This document shows positions 25,552 to 38,700 of a DNA stretch of 64,000 bases, one piece after another. Position numbers and translations under genes: made by a program. Positions within the stretch are counted from its first letter, which is position 1; each line of letters opens with the position of its first letter. The notes under the pieces were generated by a model. That model made no database searches. It worked only from the letters and a program-made list of their open reading frames with translations, and had not been told where the DNA came from. Origin of the DNA: Progne subis subis. Taxonomy: Eukaryota > Chordata > Aves > Passeriformes > Hirundinidae. Location: the NCBI GenBank assembly GCA_022316685.1, contig JAKJHU010000038.1, forward strand, positions 5,374,884 through 5,438,883. The letters run 5' to 3'.

Positions 25552-27539
25552 TGACCTAATAATTAAACACAATTTGCCAATGGAACATCACACAGAGTAG
25601 CTGCAGCATAAATCCAATTCCACTTTAAATGTATTCGCTCTCTCAAAGCATTCTGTTCAGATGCTCAGGAGGTTATATTCTTATGTCTTCCTCAAGAGGC
25701 AGACACTAAGACCAGGTCAAACTCCAGTATTTTAACTAAATAAGCCTCTAAGTAACATTTGGGATTTTGTGTCTATCCCACAGTAAGGAGAGAGAAGTTT
25801 AGCTGAATTAAATTGTGTGTTCCTATCCCATCAGAGCTTGAACCCCTGTAAAGAGTAAATTCCACATCTAAGGAGTATTTGGAATCTTATTCAAGAGGCA
25901 AGAAAACCAGACTATAATAAGTAACATACAGACTGCATTGAGAGAGCCATTTTTAAAACATGGAAACTCCAATAAATATCAGAACTCTCCCAGCTACTTG
26001 GAAGCTCACTATTAACTTTAGGTTAAAGAATTCCATCTTCTTCAAGAATCATTACACATATCAGCAACAACTGTATCAACCCCATCCTATTGTCTTGTTG
26101 GATTAATTCTTGGAATTCCCCCAAGCAGCAGGAGGAAACCGCATAGTGATGCTTCTAAACTTTTATATTAGTAATGATTTTTCTTACTTTTTCCTCTGAA
26201 AGGTACATTTCCAAATTCAAAAACATGCATTCTGTACTCTTAATGTTTTCATGACAGCTATTATAAACAGAAAGTATGAGGAATAATTGTCCTTTATTTA
26301 CGCAAAGCTGACATGCAGCAAGCATTGCCAATTGATGAGCAATAGTTAATGTGACATCAACTTGTGTTTTAAAAACATCCACTCCTGGATTCTTATACCA
26401 GGATCCTATCTAATTTGTAGTTGCTCTATTCTCTGCTTGCTACCCAGATGATGAATATCTTGAGGTGGGATTTTATCTAATTTTTTTTTACTCAAAATAA
26501 AAAATAAATATAGAAAATAGTATGTTATACTTCCAGTTATAAACTAGAGTTGCTGAAGCATGAAGGGATTTTATTTGTAAAGTTCAATCATATACTTTTA
26601 TCAAATACAAGCTATAATAATGGAATGTTCCCATAAATGTCAGCACTTTATCATCCTTAACACTCAAAATCCCTTAAAGAAAAAATAAAATGAAGAACAC
26701 GAAGACAAATGTTGAGCTTAGCCAAATGTGAATTTACAGTTAGCATTTTATGGACCAAATACTATTTGAACAGAACAGTAGAGAAAACATTTTAAGATAT
26801 TTTTATTTAAACTAAATAAAATATTTATGCAGGCGAATTTCTGTGGAATACAAAGGCAAGCACTCATCAAGTCCTGCTGCCTGTTTTGCTCCGCTCGGTA
26901 TTATGGTAAGTGCATCTGTGTGAGTCATAGAGCAGGAGCTTTATACATGTTTAGTTGTGTGGGTGGATCCTCACACTGATGTGGACTTGCCACAGCCAGC
27001 TCTCTGTGTAACCTGTGGAGTAAATCACTGATAAACACAAAACCACAGTCTTCCTTGCATGCCTTGCTGGGTAGAGCCTGAATATCATCACTGTAGTGCA
27101 GAGATCTCCTTCTTAAAGACATACAAATTTTTTAAAAAATAATCCCATAGTACCGAAGAACTGCAGCTCAAGGTAAAGAAAACTGATTACAGATATGCTT
27201 TTACCTGTAGGCAAAGCCAGGTATCCAACCTGCCTCTTCCAGCCCACTCCCATCTCACAAGTACTTATCTGTACTCGGTGTTTTTAAAAACATGACTTCA
27301 TGGTGGTCTGAATGTAAGCTGGGATATTAGTGCATCAAAACTCTGCTCAGATGCTGTTTGCACTGTAGGAAAAGATCAGCTGCTTTAGCCTGGGTGAGAA
27401 TTTACTAGCTGAAAAGATAGTCTGTGAAAATGATCTGTATTTTTTTAGACTTGAGACAGGCTGGGTCAGACAATACTGGCTTCTGTTAAGTTATGAGGTT
27501 TTCCTCATATTATTTACTGCTGTATTACCAAGTGTATTC

Positions 27540-27800
27540 TCAGATCCTTTCTATTTGTTTGTTTGTTTTCTTCTATTTTTTTCTTAATTTTTTTTTTCTT
27601 CAGTGTTATCTGCACCATTAAAAATAAATTTCCTGTATTTTCTCTTATCTGCTACTAATGCAAATCTCTTTTCCTCTTACCCATTCTGTATTTCCTTTTC
27701 TATTTTCCTTGTTCTTAGATTTCAAAGTTCTTTCTTCTTTGTTTATTATTTCAAGTATTTTCCTTTCTTAAAGTCTGTGTCTATCTTCTCCATATCTCTG
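27540..27800. repeat. T/C-rich low-complexity block
   Basis: The + strand is dominated by pyrimidines for about 260 bases, with many TTTC and TTCT units. It gives rise to a spurious hydrophobic open frame. No gene is implied. Confidence 0.6.
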
Positions 27801-28039
27801 CTAAGAACCCCTTCTGCAATTCAGAAGGGATAATGAAATTATTTCAATTGTTGAGCTGCCTTTTCTTCCCATCCATGCCCACTTTGCCCTTTATTTAGTG
27901 TGAGCAGGTGGCACTTACTCAATAAATCATAGGAGAGAATCTGCAGAGTGGCTGTCAGGGTGCACACAGAAAACTGTTGTCAGCTCTTGACAGAACTGAA
28001 TATATACGCAGTCAACAGTAACCAATACAAAGGCACATT

Positions 28040-28092
28040 TAAAAAAAAAAAAACACCAAACAACAACAACAACAAAAAACCTAAACAAAAAC
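28040..28092. repeat. A/C-rich simple repeat
   Basis: A run of A is followed by several CAA units and more A-rich sequence. It is low-complexity DNA with no gene content. Confidence 0.75.
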
Positions 28093-29759
28093 CTGCCCCA
28101 AAATCCCAAAGGTAACTAGTGTTCTTGAGTTCCAGTCCTGTTTTTGACTGTCAAAACTACACTTTCAGTAACGAATTCCAAGTTAGCACCAGCTTCAGCC
28201 TGAGCTTTGTTCTACTGAGGTTTCTTCTACTGAGATTTTGCCGAGTGCTCCTTTCCTGCAGGCAGAGTATGGTGAGCACAGCTCCCTTCCCAGCCCTCAG
28301 CAGTTGCTCCACAGATGGGCTCTGGCAGTGTAGGAGGTCCAGCCAAAAGCAAGCGCTTCTCAGAAGGGCAATATGCCCGCGCAGAGCTCCGTGGTTTTCT
28401 GCTCCAGGTAGCTAACTACCTAATTCCCAGCTAGCCAGTTTAGAAAGAGCTTAGGCTCTCCTGCTTGACAGCACAGAGCTCTGCATAAAGCAGGGAAGCC
28501 AAGGTGCACTTTAACTTTCTCCACTGACATCCTTGTCCATGCCCTGCATTCCATGGGACGGATGTGCAGGTGCTTTAGGCAGGAGGCGGTCAGGGCACGG
28601 TGAGAGCTGCTCACATCCAGCGACTGAGCACCGAGGGAGAGCTGCAGCTTCCTCAGCACTCGTGGTACTGCCATGAGTCCTCAGAGAGACCAGCCTCCTC
28701 CTGGTATTCAGACACTGATCTCCAAAGGATACTATTCCTGCCTTTAAAGGTATGAAGAGCCATCAAATATCTTAAATAAGCTTTGTCAAGATTTTTAATC
28801 CGCTCAAATAACTAAGGTTGGGTATTTTTGGTTACTACTTGCTTTGGCAGAAAATTTCTTTTAACCACAAACGCATGCAAAGACCCAAACCTCATAACAG
28901 TGATTCCAATGGCACTCCTAAACCAAGATGTATGCACATATTCTTTCCAACACAAGCTTTCACTCAAAGCACTGTTTACTGTAGGGCACAAGTAATGTTG
29001 GCTTTACATTCTTTTCGCAACTGAACTTTGCATGATATTTAAATCAGGGAAAGAAAAATGTATTTCCCCCTGTCCTTGTTTTTTTGTAGAGGCAACAAAA
29101 ACTGCTGTTAAAAGAACTGTTTCTTGTAGGTAAGAACAGTCCTGTGAAGTGTTTTAATTAAAAAAAAAAAAAAAAAAGACAAATAACAAACAATCCCACA
29201 ATACCTAAACAACCCAGCTAGTAAAAAAAGTTTTCTCAGCAGAACAGGTTGAAAGGAACCAGTCACATCAATACTGTTACCTCAATACTGTTCTGCCTGT
29301 GCAGGCTTCTTGGGGGTAGACACCTGTATATCTCTGCCCTCATATTGGAAGTTTCATCTAAGAAATCTCTCCAGCCATAACTGCAATTCTCACAGCAATT
29401 CTGTTTCTTGAAATAGGTAAATTGTGGGTAATGCTGCAGGGCAGTTTGTGGATGTGAAAGATGGCTGCTGTACAATATGGTCTCCTATTTTTTAGCGTAT
29501 TAGCATATTTACTACTCTGACAACACACACTCTGGAAAGCTATAAAGAAATGTAGAAATGACAGTCATGAGCAAGCTATTGCTAATCATACTCAACCTCA
29601 TGCTGAAATCAGAGATGTCAATGTTAAGAGTTTGCTGTTGTCATTTGCCAGTGACTGCACTCAAACAATGTTTTCTTTCTGTGTACTTGAGTCCTGTTAG
29701 AAGCACATTCCAAAAACAGTAACTGAATAACAGAGTTGGTATTCAGCATGTGACAGTTT

Positions 29760-30115
29760 AAGATGAAATTTATTTTTATGGTTTTGTGAGTTTATAGCAA
29801 TAAACATCATGCATCAGCATCGTGTGAATTGGTGCCATTTTATCTGTTTGAATGCATTTATATACTGTGGATATAGTCTGTCAATTTAGTCTAGGCAGAA
29901 TTGTTACATTTCTCATAAGATAATAATGATTTCTGTATTAGCTACTCTATTTTATTAGTGTGAGACATATTTTTAAGGATCAAGGCCAATACCACAATTA
30001 TTACTTCTTCTTATCAACATTCAGCTTTCACAGGCAATTACAGCTTATGCATATTTTATAACAAGTATTTGGAGCACATTTGGAGCTGATTATGTAGTAC
30101 TTTCTCACTGCCTTG
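29760..30115. promoter_or_regulatory. Possible conserved non-coding element
   Basis: This AT-rich patch has no repeat structure and is dense in short sites typical of enhancers: TTATGCATA (octamer/POU-like, near 30047), ATTA cores and a CATCATGCATCAGCAT cluster. The call rests on sequence texture alone; no alignment was possible. It could equally be ordinary neutral DNA. Confidence 0.2.
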
Positions 30116-32049
30116 TAATATCCAAGAATGCTCATGGCAGTGTTCAGTATTGTGGGATCTTACAGTATGAAAGAACCCTTTGCCCTTTACTGACTTTCAT
30201 AAATCAGCATTTTTTGCCTGACTCTGCTGTATCTTGTTTGTGTCAATTATTAAACATGAAAAAAGAGGCAGAATATTCTTTCTTACACTTCCTATCTCCA
30301 TGAAAGCATTGCATTACTATGTGATAACAGTACTGCAGCAGAGGAACTGCCATGTGGAAGGATACCTGAAATCCCTCCAGTATTCCAAATATGCAGACTG
30401 CCTCTGTTAATCACCAGGTATTTCAGTGAAGCAAGGAGGAAGTCATAGAAAAAGAGTCTTCATCTTGATCTTCAACAGACAACTAGCAGCCAGCTTTTGC
30501 GTTGTAATGTATTTCTACATCTTAGAATAGCATGGCCCCATTGAATTTATCCCATCTAATCCTCATTTTTATATGTGTATAAATCCCTGTTTTTTTCAGC
30601 AGTGCTCAGAATGCACTCCACAAACTGTGAGAAGTGCGTCTACAAGGCGTGCCACGTGACACACAGCATCTGTGGTAGCTGAGTATCACCTGGTTCCCAC
30701 TTCCCTGACATCTTTCAATCCTGAGCCATCTCTTAGAAACTAAAATTAAGGTTGGGTGGCATTATTCTAACCTCCAACTTTGCTTCAGACAAAGATTTTT
30801 CAGTGTCAAGGAATGCACATCTGCCCCTTTAAATCTTCTTTCTATCTTTTCTGTGCTGTCTCAGCAATGTTCAACAAAAAGAACTGGAGCCAAGAACTTG
30901 GATCAAGACGTGTAATTGTGCTTTGAATTCTGCTGGTGTTTGGCTTTAATAGTAACTCATGACTGAGGGTTCCACAGCTTAATCATAGAATTCATTGTCA
31001 GTCATCATGAAGATCAGTAACTTAATGAGATTCTAGCCAAGCCCAGGAAGCATTTAAAAAGTGTCAGTGATTTTTGGGAAGGTTTTATTTAAGAAGCAAT
31101 AGCTTTTCAAGGAAAGCTTTTCAGAACTTTCATTTATCTTTATCCAAATTCTGCTTAACGTTACGCTTTCTTCTTAGGAATCTTCAGCTTAATATTAATA
31201 TAGTGAAATGGAGAAAATCTGAGTACAAATGAAGATGCTTTATTATCTGGGCACAAAATGGTGTTTTGTGAGTTCTTTCCTGTTGCTTTCAAGGGGGCAG
31301 GGGCCAAACCCTGATCCCTCAAAGGGTAGCAGCAAAGGTTTCAGGGACTTTGAAGGAAGTATATGAGTGACAAAATCTTAGGGATGGGCAAAGGAAGCAA
31401 TTCAGCCAAACACCTATGTGTTCACATAAATGTCATAAAACCTCATTTTTTGGCATATGGTTTTCAAATTCAGTTACTCCAGGGAAGTTTTTGGCAATAT
31501 ATTTCTGCTCATCATGTGTTCTGTGGGAGTTTTCCTACACAGTATTTTAGAATTTTTAGTGTTTCGCAGTCTCCCATGAAAATGCTTCTTTTAACACTGA
31601 AGTTTACTACGCTATCAAGGAAAGCAAGAACTCTAGCAGACAAAATCTCTTGAATTCCTTTTTAACTCCAGAGCAATCTCCAAACAGATGGGCAGCATGT
31701 CCAAAATTTAAGCAGAAAATTTGCCTTGTCAGTTAAGCTGCAATCTCTCATCTAACTTTTAAGGACTTATCTTAAAGAAAATCAGTAACAAATACCAAAT
31801 TATAGTTTTGGTTTCAAACGAGAACTTTGTACTTCTTTCACACTGCACAAGGATTATGACTTTATATATAAGGAACCTTCTGTACCAAAAAACCTTTTCT
31901 TGGCACGAATTCCAAAGGGCAGAATTTCTGTATCCCTATTATGCTGGTGTTCTCCTGACACATGCGGTTAATTTCACAACGAGACTATAAAAATGTGGCT
32001 TTTTCCCTAGCTTGTATTTTGACATATGTGATACAATTGAATCAACTTC

Positions 32050-32152
32050 CCGGTGAAAACCAGCAGCTGGAACGCTGATGTGTTTGTTGCTTGCAGCGTT
32101 GTGTGAACGCAGCCACAGCCGTCCCCGTTTATCGTGGCAACACACAATTCCG
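32050..32152. promoter_or_regulatory. Small CpG cluster, possible regulatory element
   Basis: Eight CpG dinucleotides fall within about 100 bases, in a region where CpG is otherwise rare. The patch includes TCGTGGCAACAC at 32132-32143, whose reverse strand holds the GTTGCCA half of an RFX X-box. No TATA box or obvious initiator is seen, and a 67-codon minus-strand frame crossing it looks like chance. Retained CpG suggests either selection or an unmethylated state in the germ line; this is inference. Confidence 0.3.
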
Positions 32153-34175
32153 AAAAGGCACATATCACCAATATGCCCCAGAAATAACTTTTCTCCTCTG
32201 AAATCCTCATTATGAAAAAGAATGTATGTGTTTATTAATTCATTGTCAAAGGAGTAGATTTAGAATCTGTCTAAATTAAAGCATAACTTACAGTCTCTTG
32301 TGAATAACTGAATAACTTGGTTCAATGTCAGGTCACAGTGGAACATAGATTGTAACAGGAATATATAAAAGCTCTGAAGGGAGCAGAGAGACTTTATTCT
32401 GGAATGGTGAACATCGTTGCCAGAGTAACATAAACCTTGTGTGTTTTCACAAGGAAATGAGTCACTTGTTTCTGTTGGCTGGAACTCTGTTTTCTTTTAA
32501 TTTCATATTTTAGGTGCCTAATATAGTTTGAAAGAACCCTAGGATTGCAGTCTTTGGACTGATACCTTGTTCAGTAAAGCAGAGTAGAAGAGTAGCATGC
32601 TAATTGCAGAGAATCAACAAAAATATATAGTAAATAGGATATTCTCACGTGTGAAGGAAATCTTTATCGTTTTCAGGCACAGTTCTGTGAACTATTTACA
32701 TCGTCATTTTCACATGTGTTATGTGTTTAGCTGTGTGTGTACTCACATCTGTGATTTGTGCTCTTTGTGCAGCTGATTTGCAGGTCCCTCCTTGCAGCCC
32801 TGAGTCCCACAGTTAACTTAAGGACATAAGACTTAGTTGCCCTCAATGAAGAGACTATATTAATGTCAAAGCTGTTGGCTCAGATCCATATGAACAGTGA
32901 GGCAATATTTCCTTTCTTTGGACCAACAACTCATAACCAGTAAGATTCTTCTCTATTTTCCTGGTGTTAAGGCAGCCTTGAGCATTCTCACAGAGAATTC
33001 TTGCAGAGTGCCACCCTTTCGTGCTGAGGCGTCCTCACGAGACTTGGGATCAGCACAGCTCATTCCTAAAACACTTTCTATTTTCTCTTCTTACAGCTCC
33101 AAGCTGTGGAGATTGTGCCAAGCAAAATAAGTAATACAGACTGTTTGAGCAATTCTCAGCTACAGTGGAGTCTCTGAAGGAACATAGCTGGCTGCTCCAA
33201 CATAGACTACTTTATCCTGTATGTAATTTGGGCAGAAACTCCATATAGCCTCTTCACTAGTACAGCCTTCAATGGAAGTAGCAGAGAATGAGGACCAAAT
33301 ATATGCAGTAAAGAATTAAAGTATATATTATGGGGGGTTTTTATGGCATAAATTTATATGCATAAATAATGCATACCTGTACATGTATGTGATGGTCAAG
33401 ACACAGGAGCAATTTTAATTCCAGGCTGCAGATAATTTAATTCCAGGTGTAGCAGACAATAATGTGTTTATTGCATCATGAATTAAAACAAAGGAAACTC
33501 CTCTTCCTTATGATAAAGATTACACCAAATGCAATGTTTTATGCTTAGATAGAAACACTTGGAAACACTAAAGAGATGCTTTATTTGTCCTGTTCCAAAA
33601 GCAGTGTATGCATGCATGTTCCAACTCACCTGAGAATCTCTAAAATGACATTTATTAATTAAATATTGAAGCATATTTTTGACAACCTAATTAAAAAAAA
33701 AAAAAATTTAAGTAGTTTCAGTGAGGAGTGAAGGAGAAATGGAAAACGTAACTGAAATTTAAAGGTCATGTCCTGTGATTTACTCAGGACTAAAAAGAAG
33801 GGCCTGGCCTAAACTAGCACCTTGCATTAACAGTTTAGACAAGGGTAGCTAGTAGGATTTTCTGGGCATGTTAAAAATGCTCTAAATCCCCTAAAGCACA
33901 GAAAATTATATTCATATATATAAGTGTAACTGAAGTAATTTGATGACTGCACTATTAAAACTCCTGTTTATTTTGAAACATATTATGCAGAGTAATTGGG
34001 GATGGGTTATAAAAAAGTGCACAGAAAACAACTTAAAATATTTACGATACATAAAACTTCTTTTCCTGCCAAAAAGTGATTTAGATTATGAAAATTGGTA
34101 GAGAAACAAACAAAGGAAATAAACACCTTATGTACAAGTGCTGGACAGTGGTCTTCTCTAACAAAGGGTGACCAC

Positions 34176-34828
34176 TGCTGGATTCTTGGTTTTTTCCCCT
34201 GAGATTCAGGTGCTTTAGAGTCCTTTGCCTTCTGAAAAGCCCTGAGCCAGACGCAAGAAAGAGACGGAGTCTTCAGGTTCTGATTTTTCAAGGTTGCATG
34301 CTCTGTTTATTATTTCTTATCTTACAATTTTTCTCAGTGCTTAACAAAGGTCTGTGCAGCTGCGCGGGCATCTGGCGACTCCTCCCAGACTGAGCTGTCA
34401 CAATCTTTTATACTAATTGTTACATGTTCTTTATTTATCATTATTTGCCAATACCTATCACCTATACTAAAAAGGTTATCCCTACTTTGACCCAATCCCT
34501 TTAAACTACTTTGTGCCACCGTCACTGCTGAAAATGGAGCAAGGGAAGAAGAAAGAAGAAGCAGGAGACAACGCCCCAAATCCTCCATCTTTCCCCCATT
34601 CACTTCAATACTAAAAACCCAAATCTACTCTTTTCTCACCCTGTGATAAGCTAAACTACTATCTTTCACACTCTTGTGGCTTGCAATCCTTCCCACAGTG
34701 CAGGAAGCCTTTCCCATGGACTGGGATCAAAGCCAGTGTCCCTCTGGGCTCTGGGCCAGGGTCCCAGACCCCCCTGTCCAGGTCTCTGACCCTCCAGGGC
34801 AGCCAAAGGAATGCCCTGGACTCCAACA
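34176..34828 (-). mobile_element. Solo LTR of an endogenous retrovirus (ERVK-like)
   Basis: Read on the - strand, this begins TGTTGGAGTCCAGGG and ends ATCCAGCA. It has a TATA-like box (minus-strand TATAAAAG, 34405-34412) and the AATAAA polyadenylation signal about 100 bases further on (34306-34311). That order and spacing (U3 of about 420 bp, short R, U5 of about 110 bp) are those of a retroviral LTR. The U3 contains an 89-codon frame on the same strand (34334-34603) with no domain I know. No internal retroviral sequence flanks it, so it is a solo LTR. I could not find a target-site duplication: the flanks 'gaccac' and 'atggat' do not match. Either the ends differ from those given or the flanks have decayed. 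The ERVK assignment is a judgement from the 5' end and layout. Confidence 0.7.
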
Positions 34829-35697
34829 ATGGATGAGGCTGTTGAAGAGCAACGTTACCTTGCAGTCTTTGTGAAACATGTAACTACAGATTTCCATGTG
34901 TCTTCCATTTAATGGCTCTGACCTACCTGATGAGTCAATTTACCTAAGCATTTTGACAGCTGCACATGTTAGAGAGTGTGTGAGTACCTTAAAAAGAAAA
35001 TAGCTCTGCTATAAATTTTAACCATGGTTTTATTATTTGTTCTCCCATTCTCTTCTGTTCAGACAGGTGGAGGAATGTGGAGAGTGCATCTAATCTTCAA
35101 GAGTGTAATTTTTTTTCTGTGTCTTCTAGTTACAAATTTTCACATTTGTAATGAACCTTTTCTTGTTTCTGAGGGACACTTCTTCTGTGGAAATCCACAG
35201 AAATATGGAATCCATTCTTACAACACTGTCAAACAGTTCTTTTCACAATTACAAAATAATCTGTCCAAAGTTCTTCAGACATCAAAATCAGAATCTTTAC
35301 CTGAACAGAGATTCAGTGCAGGGGTATTTTTCCTGATGTGTGTTCAGATGTTGGAAACACTGAACAAAAAGAAATTAGAATAAGTACCATTATTGGTAAT
35401 TATGTTTAGAATCAAATACTATTTGGAAACCTTGTTTTATGAAGTGAAAACCCTAAAAAAGAGACCTTACAGGTTTCTCATAAAATGTCCAGAGAACATT
35501 TTTGACCTTAGGTCACAGCTGTCCTACCTATATCTACTCAGTGTTCCCTATATGCTTACGTGAGTGATGACTGACGAATACTGAGAAGACAAATCTGGAA
35601 GAAATCTCTGCTTATCTCTGTACTGGTTTTATCTTTCCATAGGTACTCATTTTGAGGGTGCTGACGATATAAGAAACTTTTTTCAGTATTTATTTTT

Positions 35698-35715
35698 GGG
35701 GGGGGGGGGGGGGGG
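35698..35715 (+). repeat. Run of 18 G
   Basis: Eighteen consecutive G, followed after AGC by five more. It is long enough to form a G-quadruplex on the + strand and is unusual in this AT-rich setting. Homopolymer length may be inexact in the assembly. Confidence 0.9.
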
Positions 35716-38700
35716 AGCGGGGGTAGGTTTCCTTTTAATTTAGTAACTGCAGTCCTGAAATAGAAGCGTCGTTCTAAATAGTATCTATCTATTGATTTTT
35801 TTCTAGCCATTAGAAAAAGAAATTAAAAATTTAGCAAAACTTAAGCCCTGTGGTGGTGCCCATACAAAGCACCATTTAATCTGAAGGCATTTTAGTAGAA
35901 CACATTACATTAAAACAATATGGAAGATGTTACAAGCATTTACCTGCATTCACACATCTATTTATCTAGTTATTTTATTAGTATTACCATAATACCTTGG
36001 CTATTTAATCACAGACTAGGTGTCCCCTTGGTAATTTCACTGCTTTGTTACAGTGCCACCATGTATTCTCAATGCAGCAATATCTGCTCAGAAGCCCAAC
36101 ATGCAACCAAAATGTGGAATCACAAACAGATACAGAAAGATGATGCAGGGAGGAACAGTAATAGAGATGACAGAGGCTCCAGCACTGTCTCTTTTAGGTG
36201 TTTCTGATGCTGCAGGACTGGGCTAAGAGCAAGCAGAGCCAGAGCACATCAGTTGTGTGACTGTGGGATATTATAGTTCATCAGTTTCAGTTTTGGGAGA
36301 TAAAATTTAGTCACTCTGAGGTTCTTTCCCATCCTGTTCTCAGTCACATGCTTCATGGGATACCACTTCTTCAGAAGTGTGTTGCTACAGTTTCCCTACC
36401 ATCAGCCAATAAAACTCCAAGCTAAAACTTGATTTTGCAAGCTGCTCCCTCCAAAACATTGCCAGGCTTGAAATATTCCACAGAGCGAAATTCTAAGTAG
36501 CCCTGCAAAAGGAATTGATAAAACCTTGCCAAATTTCAGACTTAGACTGCCAGTTTTTTCCATCCTTCCTGGAAACTTGAACTTGCACTGTGCAATAACT
36601 TCTGCATGGTCTGTACTGAGAATTAGTTTGTATTCTGGTGATTATGACAACTGCATCAGACAATGACATCTCACAACATCATGCCTCACCCTCCACAGCT
36701 TATTCTTACTAAAAACCTGAGTAAACTCTTCAAGTACAAATTATTGTTTGAACCACCTAAACTAAGAGTTTCCACTGATAAAATAATCCAGCTGGCAAAT
36801 AGGAGGAAAATCCACAGCTTCAAGCAAAGTAGTATTTAGAAAAATCAAAAAGTCCCTGTAGAGAATTTCACTTTTTCACAGCATGAAACTCTTCTTGTTT
36901 CTAAATCATATTTTTCAAAGACAGATATTAAAAAATAGGTAAATGCAGCTTCCAGAAGGAGACTGGACTTAATAATTTGTCAAAAAAAATTATATGAAGA
37001 ACCACGGTATGTTCCATATAATCAGCCCTCTGTGAATAAAAAGTAATTCTTCCTATATATCTACATGTCACTTTTGCACAGAGCTAAGCAATTGCTCTCA
37101 ATCATCTTAAAGGCTAGTATATGTTTGTAGAATATGTTCCTATGATGATTAGTCTTTTATGAGAATGAATGCTGACTTGAAGGAAATCAAGGAAGTGTTA
37201 AATTAATAAGGGTCTCCCTTCTATGGTTTCCTAAGAATTTTCTTAAGAGTCTACCACTGTGTAGTTGGCACATACAATACTTCTGTTTTCTGAGAAAATC
37301 TGCAGTTTGATGATCAAATGGCAATGAGCAATGTGGATATCCTTTTTCTTTCAGTGAGATTTAGATTTCTGTCTTTGTGGTATGGAATGCAATGTAAGAG
37401 TAGCCATCAACTGGCATTTGAATAAGAAGTCAGTATGAAGTACATGGTTTTAATTTCCACTCAGGATAAGCTACTGGATAAATTACATGAGCTTTTAACC
37501 CAGGCTGGATTTAGCCTGTTGTCTACATACTTAGGTCTGCTGTATTAAGTAAAAAGTTCCCCTGAAAATCAGGACAGCATATTCATTTATCATTTTAGCT
37601 CTGTCATGTTTTAATCTGGTGGTTTTGAGAAGGAGGGAAGAAAATATATTGTTGGAAAAATTTTGAGTAAAATGAACTTATATGGGAATGAATTGTTTCC
37701 TTTTTAGCCCCTGAGAACAGGCATGGAGACAGCCTGGTCTACACTTACAGAATTGGGAAGCACTTTGTTGTCTCTGTCATATAACAGGCCTTCCATGTAA
37801 TTAGAAGTTAGTCTTTCAGACCATGTCTAAGGCAAAAGGGTGGGAATGAGGTTCCTAAGTCATGAATTCATGTGGCACTCAGTAACAAGATGTTACTTGT
37901 AACAATGACTTAAAAAAAAAAATAAGATTTCATCAGAGTGTAATTCTTCATTTATGCATAGTACATTTTACTTCCATGAAATTATACAAATATCAATTAA
38001 CTAACTGTTATAGTTTGAGAGACAGGAAAAAATACCATTCAGAAGTAATATACAAATCTGGAACAGAGATATAAATGTTGGCATGTCAGCACTTGGAACC
38101 ACTCAATTTAATTTATTTTCTGACTTTACAAAATAAATTAGGATATATTTATATGCATATGTCAAGTCATCTTACATACCTATATTTGTTATTCACATTC
38201 TCTTACACAACAATTTCAAGTGCCCTAAGGATTTATGACTCATCCAGACCTTGAATTTTAATCTTAATTTGTAAATTATGTGACTTGAGATGAGATGAAT
38301 TGGATGTTTTACACCTCCCTTGTTGTGTATTTCTTCTTTGCCAGACTCAAAATAATTGAGCCAACTCAGCCCAGGAAGCAAGATGACAGGTGGTGCTGTG
38401 CCCCCTCTGCTGAGCCCTCCTGCTTTCTAATTGTATCAATTATGGGATTGTAGCTAGTATCACTTCATAGTAATTTTGCTGTCCCATGTAAATAAGTCAG
38501 TTTATATTCAGAATGAATGTTAGTTCTTTTTGCTTGCCACTTGATTGCATGATGAGGATGAATATTTTTTTGTCTTTCCATGCAGTATAAATGTTAGGCT
38601 TTTGAAAAAAATCTCCTTATCCTTTTCATCTTTAATCTCTGTACAAATTTATGAAATGTTTTATACCCTGAACTTTTTAACTTCCTCCTGATCCCTTAGA

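Larger units (their letters stand above)
18780..34175. other. Unique non-coding DNA between the two LTRs
   Basis: About 15 kb without a supportable gene. Named contents are a run of 28 A at 19727-19754, T run 21875-21892, a small TCTA repeat near 23299-23325, paired hairpins at 25521-25551, a T/C-rich block at 27540-27800, an A/C-rich simple repeat at 28040-28092, an A run at 29160-29177, a possible conserved patch at 29760-30115 and a CpG cluster at 32050-32152. A slightly GC-richer patch at 28200-28690 has no motif I recognise. Confidence 0.55.

Noticed and set aside
30980..31040. Possible CR1 tail ('aatcatagaattcatt')
   Set aside because: Only a short resemblance to the CR1 3' end, without the adjoining conserved block.
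35024..35383. 119-codon frame just right of the second LTR
   Set aside because: The LTR points away from it, so it cannot be its retroviral interior, and the peptide matches nothing I know.
38390..38415. CTCF-like string on the minus strand (AGAGGGGGCAC)
   Set aside because: Spacing and the base before AG depart from the motif; weaker than the site at 56486.
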